Assembly: GCA_039802005.1 (NCBI GenBank)
Contig: JBDRVV010000001.1
Coordinates: 62,001-126,000 of the forward strand
DNA length: 64,000 bases
From: a candidate division WOR-3 bacterium
GTDB taxonomy: Bacteria > Hydrothermota > Tepidihabitantia > SM23-42 > JAOAFX01
Direction: 5' to 3'
Shown here piece by piece: positions 58,521 to 64,000 of this stretch. The notes beneath the pieces are model-generated. The model saw only the letters and a program-made list of their open reading frames with translations, had not been told where the DNA came from and did not search any database. The stretch's first letter is position 1. Each line of letters opens with the position of its first letter. A program made the position numbers and the translations under genes.

Positions 58521-60482
58521 ATGATATTTTTTTATATTGCCGCCCTTATCTATGCCATTATATCGGCGCGGGGAATTTTACAATATAATATTGATATCAG
58601 ATTTGGCTATGTATTACTGGGTGTAGTAATTGCATATTTTTTACTATACACGCTGAGAAAAAAAATTCAATTACATCACACGTTAATTGCGGGTATCATA
58701 CTGAATCTATTAATTCAGTTAACGGGTGGATTAAAATCGCCATTTTTTTTACTGTACTTTCCAGCCATACCAATTATTGGTTATAAAGAAACTCAAAAAC
58801 ATTACTGGATTTTTGCTGGTATATTGTGTTTGACGGAATTAAGTTCAAGTATCTTTAAAAAACAATTTAACCCCTTTTCTATTATATTTTTTGTAATTAC
58901 CATTATTGTGACAGCGGTAATAATTGATAAGATAACTAAACGTGAAGATAAACTAAAAAAATCTTTAGCACGATATGAAGCAAGGGATTATTTCTTTGGA
59001 CCCGCAAATTTTGAAGCAAAAAATCTTATCACATCAATAAAGGATATTGACCGTCATCCCGGGATTGAAAGGCCATTACTTTTTTATGTAAAATTTGTTC
59101 ATAGTATTTTTAAATCTCATACCACTGCAATTTTTTCTTATAATGAAGATAAACTCATTCTTGTGCAGGGTTTTTCTTGTTCAGAATTATTCCTCTCTGA
59201 CTCTGTAATAAATGTGGAGAGGGGACTATATCGCCAGATAATCTTAGAAAAGAAATCTGTGCTTATAAAAGAATTTGTTCAGAGCTCGGAAGAACTCGGT
59301 TATTATCGTGGTGATGTCAGAATTAATTCGGTAATGATTGCGCCAGTTTTAATACTCGATAGAGTGGAAGGTATTTTTGTTGTTGACCGCAGGGGAGATG
59401 GTTTCACCGATGAAGACAAGATTCTTTTTGATGAAGCAACGAAGGGAATAGGATTTTTGATTTCAATGCTGAGATTGTATGAAAAAGAACGATATGAATC
59501 TAAATATCTTTCTTCTATTGCAGAACTTGCGCGCAGATTGCAACGCGGATTGGAATTAAAGACCATTGTTAGCGATACAGTAAGATCGTTTAAAGCCGTC
59601 TTAAATTGTGATGAGTTATCCATTGCCTCAGTAGATGAATTGAATAATCAGGGAACGGTTCTTGAATCTACCTATCTCAAAGAAAATACAAAATTCGGGC
59701 TCGATGAAGGGCTTGTGGGATTGGTTGTTAGACATCGTAACTATATAATGAAAGAAGATTTGAGTGAAGGTAATCTGATTGTATTAAAGAAAGGTGAGAA
59801 GAAAAATCGCGGGTCATTTCTTGGTGTACCGGTCAAGGGAGATAATGAAGTCCTCGGGGTGATATGGCTTGAGGACCACAGACGAAAAAGATTTGGTGAG
59901 GAGGATGTTGAGGCATTACACATACTCGCCTCTCAGCTTACCCTTGCCTGGCAGAGGGCAATCCTTTATGAGAGGGTAAAAGAACTTTCAATAAGGGATG
60001 GCCTTACTGGTTTATATAACCACAGGCATTTTCAGGAATTGCTTGAACAGGAGATAAAAAAACAAAAAGAATTTGTCCTTATGTTATTTGACATAGATTA
60101 TTTTAAAAAGATAAATGATACATATGGACATCAGGCAGGTGACGAGGTTTTGAAATTCATCGGAAGATTGATTTCGCAAACTGGCATTGCCGGTCGATAT
60201 GGTGGAGAAGAATTTGCAATAATACTTCCTAATAGTAATTTGAAGAAAGGGGTTGAAATTGCGGTGAGGTTAAAGGACCATATCAATAAATCTGAGGTGC
60301 TATTTAATCAGGTGAAGATAAAATTTACAATAAGTGTTGGTATTGCTCACTATCCAAAAGATGCAAAGAATAGGGTTGATCTCATAGAGCAGGCTGACCG
60401 GGCCCTATATTCAGCAAAAGAAACAGGCAGGAATAAAATCGTTATTGCAAAATCATTGAATGAAAAAAAATCTAATAATTGA
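58521..60482 (+). CDS. GAF-domain diguanylate cyclase with membrane region
   Basis: A 653-residue signalling protein. Residues 1-135 hold about five membrane helices; two GAF-like domains follow (about 175-320 and 330-485), and a GGDEF domain (about 490-645) with active site RYGGEEFAIILP and metal-binding DIDYFKKINDTYGHQAGDEVL. The inhibitory RxxD site before GGEEF is not present (the position reads R-L-I-S), so product inhibition may be absent. It should make cyclic di-GMP in response to a ligand or membrane cue. Its stop overlaps the tRNA-Sec -35 box. Confidence 0.9.
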   Translation: MIFFYIAALIYAIISARGILQYNIDIRFGYVLLGVVIAYFLLYTLRKKIQLHHTLIAGIILNLLIQLTGGLKSPFFLLYFPAIPIIGYKETQKHYWIFAGILCLTELSSSIFKKQFNPFSIIFFVITIIVTAVIIDKITKREDKLKKSLARYEARDYFFGPANFEAKNLITSIKDIDRHPGIERPLLFYVKFVHSIFKSHTTAIFSYNEDKLILVQGFSCSELFLSDSVINVERGLYRQIILEKKSVLIKEFVQSSEELGYYRGDVRINSVMIAPVLILDRVEGIFVVDRRGDGFTDEDKILFDEATKGIGFLISMLRLYEKERYESKYLSSIAELARRLQRGLELKTIVSDTVRSFKAVLNCDELSIASVDELNNQGTVLESTYLKENTKFGLDEGLVGLVVRHRNYIMKEDLSEGNLIVLKKGEKKNRGSFLGVPVKGDNEVLGVIWLEDHRRKRFGEEDVEALHILASQLTLAWQRAILYERVKELSIRDGLTGLYNHRHFQELLEQEIKKQKEFVLMLFDIDYFKKINDTYGHQAGDEVLKFIGRLISQTGIAGRYGGEEFAIILPNSNLKKGVEIAVRLKDHINKSEVLFNQVKIKFTISVGIAHYPKDAKNRVDLIEQADRALYSAKETGRNKIVIAKSLNEKKSNN

Positions 60483-60506
60483 CAAAATTGTTTTGATAAA
60501 TATAAT
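60479..60506 (+). promoter_or_regulatory. tRNA-Sec promoter
   Basis: TTGACA (60479-60484), 16-bp spacer, TATAAT (60501-60506), 11 nt before the tRNA. The -35 box uses the stop codon of the GGDEF gene. Confidence 0.8.
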
Positions 60507-60517
60507 ACAATATGTTT

Positions 60518-60611
60518 GGAGGCGGATGGGTGCTGGTGTGCCTGACGGGCTTCAAACCCGGTTATCCCTCGAAAGGGGGATGGTAGGTTCGATTCCTACA
60601 CGCCTCCGCCA
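60518..60611 (+). tRNA. selC: tRNA-Sec (anticodon TCA)
   Basis: Acceptor GGAGGCG/CGCCTCC with a possible eighth G-A pair, anticodon loop CTTCAAA giving TCA, long variable arm (ATCCC.../GGGAT), T arm GTAGG-TTCGATT-CCTAC, discriminator G (60608) and encoded CCA (60609-60611). This is the UGA-decoding selenocysteine tRNA; selB and selA follow on the opposite strand. Its last 16 nt overlap the end of selB. Confidence 0.93.
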
Positions 60612-62518
60612 GTTCCTAACACTCTGATTTCTCCTCGTTTAATGGTGATGCCTTTTGAATCAAAATAAATCAAAAGTGGAAGTGCAAATTTTCTGCTGGC
60701 GTTTAATAAATCCCTGAATTCAGAAACCCTAATTTCTTTATGCTCCATCAGGAAATTGATTATCTTCTTTTTTGCTTCTTCAACCATTTCTTTGTGGAAT
60801 ACAACACCTTCCCCAACGTTGACAAGGGTCCCATTATCAAGGAGATAACGGTATGCCTTCTTTACGAGTTCAGGGGGTCCAATTCTTTGTTCTATTATTT
60901 TTTCTAACTCCGGGGGCTGAAACCTTGCATCAATATATATATTTTCCAGTTTTTTAACCATTCTGCCAAGTTCTTCATCAAGGGCAACTTGAAAATCATA
61001 AAGGCTTATTTTCCCATCGTTGGAAATCTTAATCTTAGATACCTCTTTTAAATGCTGTATGGTAAAATTAAATAAGGTATTATCCAATCCTTTGGGCAAT
61101 TTATTTAACAATTCAAGTCTTGGTATGCCAACAAGGGTTGGGTTATTCTGATGAAAGGTTTTAACAATTCCTACTATCATCTCTTCAAGTTTATCTAAAT
61201 TTTTACGGGAGTAATATAAGTTGCGTTTTTCATCTACCACAAGCAATGTTTTTTGATTCAATAAATCTTGAATTATATTTTTCACATTATCAACCGGAAG
61301 ATTTATATCATGCGCAATTTCTTCGGGTCTTAAGGGCAAGGTAAAACTTTGATTCAAATTTTCTTCTACGATTACCGCAGGCTCCTGGGTTTCAATTTTT
61401 TGCAAGTGTGATAAAATCTCTTCATCGAATTCTTTTATTTTATCCGCTTTTGGAACCAATATAACACCACCACCGATTGTCACCGGTGGGGAATAGGTTC
61501 GGATTACAAATCTGTCTCCAATATCACAAACTGCAGGTGTTTCAAGCCGGAATTGTACCATTAACTTTTCGCCGGGTTCCATTGTTTTCTTTTCTAAAAT
61601 CACAACCCTTGCGAGAATTTCGCTCGTCCCGAGATGCAGTCTTATTCGCGAGAAGGTTTTTAATGGATGTGATGAATGCAAAAGGTACAGGGAGCCATTC
61701 ATAAATAGAGAAGGTTCAAAAAATCCCGGCTGGGCAATTACATTGCCTCTTTCAATTTCTTCTTTCTCAGCACCCGCAATATTAATTGCGGCACGAAATC
61801 CGGTACCAACTTCTTCAACTTTTTTGTTATGAACTTCTATGCCGCGTATTTTTAATTCCCTTTTTTGGGGAAGCAGTTCTACTGTGTCGCCGACTTTTAT
61901 CTTACCTGAAAGTACTGTTCCAGCAACAACTGTGCCAAAACCCTTCATTGTAAAACATCTATCAATCGGCATTCTAAAAATGCCTTTGTCCGTTTTTGGC
62001 TCGGTCTGTTCAATCATCTGTTGGAGAATCATTTTTAAAGTATCAATGCCATCTCCAGAAACATTTGATACAGGGATTATAGGTGCTTCTTGTAGAAATG
62101 AATCTTTAGTTAAATGTTTTATATCATCTACCACCAGGTCAAGTTGTTGGTTGTCTACCAGATCAATCTTGGTTATGACAATGACCCCCCTTTTTATCTG
62201 AAGTAATTTTAATATTTCAAAATGTTCAATTGTCTGGGGCATTACCCCGTCATCCGCAGCAACAACAAATAATACAAAATCTATTGTGCTGGCACCAGCA
62301 AGCATATGACGGACAAACTTTTCGTGTCCTGGAACATCAATTATTGTGACATCATCACCATAAAATGCAAAACCCAGATCCGTAGTCATTCCCCTTTCTT
62401 TTTCTTCCTTCAATCGGTCCGGGTCTGTCCCGGTCAAAGACTTTATCAATGCACTTTTGCCATGGTCTATGTGTCCTGCTGTTCCAATGACGATGTGCTT
62501 CTTAATTGACTCGATCAT
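60596..62518 (-). CDS. selB: Selenocysteine-specific elongation factor SelB
   Basis: A 640-residue GTPase that brings Sec-tRNA to UGA codons at SECIS hairpins. G domain: GTAGHIDHGKSALIKSLTG, switch segment TTDLGFAFYG, DVPGHEKFV and TKIDLVD, followed by EF-Tu-like domains 2-3 and four C-terminal winged-helix domains (about 400-640) that bind the SECIS. Its ATG overlaps the selA stop by 4 nt; its stop codon lies inside the 3' end of tRNA-Sec on the other strand. Full-length. Confidence 0.95.
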   Translation of the reverse strand: MIESIKKHIVIGTAGHIDHGKSALIKSLTGTDPDRLKEEKERGMTTDLGFAFYGDDVTIIDVPGHEKFVRHMLAGASTIDFVLFVVAADDGVMPQTIEHFEILKLLQIKRGVIVITKIDLVDNQQLDLVVDDIKHLTKDSFLQEAPIIPVSNVSGDGIDTLKMILQQMIEQTEPKTDKGIFRMPIDRCFTMKGFGTVVAGTVLSGKIKVGDTVELLPQKRELKIRGIEVHNKKVEEVGTGFRAAINIAGAEKEEIERGNVIAQPGFFEPSLFMNGSLYLLHSSHPLKTFSRIRLHLGTSEILARVVILEKKTMEPGEKLMVQFRLETPAVCDIGDRFVIRTYSPPVTIGGGVILVPKADKIKEFDEEILSHLQKIETQEPAVIVEENLNQSFTLPLRPEEIAHDINLPVDNVKNIIQDLLNQKTLLVVDEKRNLYYSRKNLDKLEEMIVGIVKTFHQNNPTLVGIPRLELLNKLPKGLDNTLFNFTIQHLKEVSKIKISNDGKISLYDFQVALDEELGRMVKKLENIYIDARFQPPELEKIIEQRIGPPELVKKAYRYLLDNGTLVNVGEGVVFHKEMVEEAKKKIINFLMEHKEIRVSEFRDLLNASRKFALPLLIYFDSKGITIKRGEIRVLGTGGGV

Positions 62519-63900
62519 TTATTACTCAAAATATTTAATATTTTATCAATGATAATTTTTTCCTCTCCCTTAAATATGGTTCGGAAATCAAGTAAATAAT
62601 GGCCATTTTCAATCCTGCCAAATATTGGTGGATTAGAAAGGCGCAATCTTTTTGCAAGATGCTCAACCGAAAAATTTTTGGGCTTGATTGCTAAAACATA
62701 TGTTGGCAATTGTTCAGTGCTCAATGAACCACCACCTATTTCAGATACCGACCATCTGACCTCCAATTTTAGATCAGGTAAATCCTGTAATTTTTTTGCA
62801 CACCACCGTGCCTGTTTTTTAATATCCTGAATTGGTTTTAAAAGTAATGACATAACGCCGTGATTTTCTAAGATTATTTCTTCCTTTCTTAAAAATAACT
62901 GGAGTGTTGCTTCAAGGACAGCACTCGTTAGTTTGTCACATCTCAATGCCCTTGTCAGCGGGTTCTTTTTTATTTTTTCAATATATTCTTTTTTGCCAAT
63001 GATTATTCCACACTGGGGACCACCAATCAACTTATCACCGCTGAAACAAATTATATCTGCACCGATCTTTACGCTTTCCTGAACCAGGGGTTCTTTAGGT
63101 AGATTATATTTTGAGAAATCAATCAAAGCGCCACTTCCTAAATCATCAATCACCGGTAAATTATATTTCTTTCCCAGCATGACGAGTTCTTCAAGTGGCA
63201 CCTGTTTAGTGAAACCCGATATCCGATAATTTGATTGATGAACCCTCAAAATTGCAGCAGTATTTTCGTTTATCGCTGACTCATAATCTTTCAAGTGGGT
63301 CCGATTTGTTGTTCCAACCTCACGCAATATCGCACCGCTCTGAGCCATTACATCAGGAATTCTAAACGAACCGCCGATTTCAATTAATTGCCCGCGGGAA
63401 ATAATAATTTCTTTGCCTTTACCAATGGTATTGAGTATCAATAATGTTGCTCCGGCATTGTTATTTACAAACATTCCAGCCTCTGCACCCGTTATGATCT
63501 GGAGTAATCTGCTTATTTTTTTATAGCGGTCAGCCCTTTTCCCTTCTTCATCTATCTGTAGTTTTGAATACCCGATACTAACAGAATACAATGATTGTAA
63601 TATACCTTCAATATATGGTGCCCTACCCAATCCAGTGTGAAGGATAACTCCCAATCCGTTTATTGCGTAGGTGTAATAAGGCTTTATTAAATCATTTAAT
63701 TCCTCAATAATTGAGTTTTTTAAATCATCAATACTTAAAGTTTCTTTATCAATTATCCTTTTTCTAAAATCTTCTGTTTTCTCACGAATAACTTTTATTA
63801 TATATGCATGCTCTAATTCGTCAGTAAAATCTTTTAATTCAGGAAAATTCAATATTTTATCAACAGAAGGAATTTCCCTTACATCTTTTATTTCATTCAT
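62515..63900 (-). CDS. selA: L-seryl-tRNA(Sec) selenium transferase
   Basis: A 461-residue PLP enzyme that turns Ser-tRNA(Sec) into Sec-tRNA(Sec) with selenophosphate. PLP lysine K290 lies in CFSGDKLIGGPQCG; HTGLGRAP, NNNAGATLLIL and IDDLGSGAL are conserved. Its ATG overlaps the stop of the preceding gene (ATGA), and its own end overlaps selB by 4 nt, so all three are coupled. Together with tRNA-Sec and selB this completes most of the pathway; selD is not here. Confidence 0.95.
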   Translation of the reverse strand: MNEIKDVREIPSVDKILNFPELKDFTDELEHAYIIKVIREKTEDFRKRIIDKETLSIDDLKNSIIEELNDLIKPYYTYAINGLGVILHTGLGRAPYIEGILQSLYSVSIGYSKLQIDEEGKRADRYKKISRLLQIITGAEAGMFVNNNAGATLLILNTIGKGKEIIISRGQLIEIGGSFRIPDVMAQSGAILREVGTTNRTHLKDYESAINENTAAILRVHQSNYRISGFTKQVPLEELVMLGKKYNLPVIDDLGSGALIDFSKYNLPKEPLVQESVKIGADIICFSGDKLIGGPQCGIIIGKKEYIEKIKKNPLTRALRCDKLTSAVLEATLQLFLRKEEIILENHGVMSLLLKPIQDIKKQARWCAKKLQDLPDLKLEVRWSVSEIGGGSLSTEQLPTYVLAIKPKNFSVEHLAKRLRLSNPPIFGRIENGHYLLDFRTIFKGEEKIIIDKILNILSNK

Positions 63901-64000
63901 ATTTGAGCTTGATATTTTATCTCGCCATTTCTAATTACATATTCGGCTCGGCCGGTGAGTTCTTTATTCAAAAATGGCGTATTTCTTGATTTTGATTTTA
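63897..64000 (-). CDS. Dihydroorotase-like amidohydrolase, C-terminal end only
   Basis: The minus-strand frame from the right edge ends at TGA 63899-63897 and reads KSKSRNTPFLNKELTGRAEYVIRNGEIKYQAQI. The NTPF(L)...EL-x-GR...V..V.NG.I.Y pattern is typical of the C-terminus of dihydroorotase and related amidohydrolases. Only 33 residues are in the window, so a paralogous hydantoinase-type enzyme cannot be excluded. Overlaps selA by 4 nt. Confidence 0.55.
   Translation of the reverse strand, partial: KSKSRNTPFLNKELTGRAEYVIRNGEIKYQAQI

Noticed and set aside
60483-60517. Hairpin terminator for the GGDEF gene before tRNA-Sec
   Set aside because: No stable stem with a T tract is visible; the stretch is the tRNA promoter.
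1-64000. CRISPR arrays, prophage, transposases or integrases
   Set aside because: I saw no regularly spaced repeats and no open frames resembling transposase, integrase or phage structural proteins.

Overview
The window is an AT-rich chromosomal segment from an uncultivated Gram-negative bacterium. It carries outer-membrane biogenesis genes (an Omp85 protein with a TamB-like partner), a complete Tol-Pal cluster, a PorV/PorQ-family barrel, a secreted M6 protease with a type IX secretion (T9SS) C-terminal domain, and many lipoproteins and beta-propeller proteins. This mix fits an FCB-like lineage such as candidate division WOR-3 (Stahlbacteria). That placement is inferred from gene content; no rRNA or marker tree was available.

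Layout. 1-10.8 kb: end of an M29-type aminopeptidase, tamA/tamB pair, PD40 lipoprotein, M6 protease. 10.8-16.6 kb: two glycosyltransferases, scpB, an Fe-S protein, DUF4416, and an S9 peptidase. 16.9-23.3 kb is accessory: a toxin-antitoxin pair broken by frameshifts, a type II restriction-modification (R-M) pair, queD, DUF2703, and a second methyltransferase operon with two unknown partners. 23.4-28.7 kb is regulatory: an ArsR gene behind a perfect 36-bp palindrome, then a sigma-54 promoter driving a periplasmic protein with a Cys/His-rich tail and an outer-membrane-like protein, followed by a histidine kinase and an NtrC-type regulator. 28.7-36.5 kb: RelE/ParE pair, queC, TonB-like lipoprotein, HepT-like protein without its catalytic motif, prepilin peptidase, PolX, Sir2. 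36.9-39.7 kb: tRNA-Lys, DsbD-like redox transporter, CPBP protease. 39.7-45.8 kb: pal-ybgF-tolQ-tolR-tolA-[methyltransferase-endonuclease]-tolB, with an R-M pair set seamlessly between tolA and tolB. 46-58.3 kb: alcohol dehydrogenase, msrA, two tRNA-Ser, gltX, a JAMM protein, acpS, fabD, envelope proteins. 58.3-64 kb: GAF-GGDEF protein, tRNA-Sec, selB, selA and the end of a dihydroorotase-like gene, so the organism very probably makes selenoproteins.

Transcription signals are unusually regular. About twenty promoters read as TTGAC(A/T/C)-16 bp-TATAAT, and in twelve genes the start codon lies only 5-8 nt after the -10 box. That predicts leaderless mRNAs, mixed with genes that have strong Shine-Dalgarno sites. 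Several families of short palindromic repeats sit between genes, and two secreted-protein genes appear to have N-termini made of repeat-like sequence.

Most interesting points: the R-M pair embedded in the tol-pal operon; the sigma-54/NtrC envelope system at 24.3-28.7 kb; the methyltransferase with a degenerate second half and two unknown partners; and the leaderless promoter layout, including the palindrome-controlled ArsR gene.
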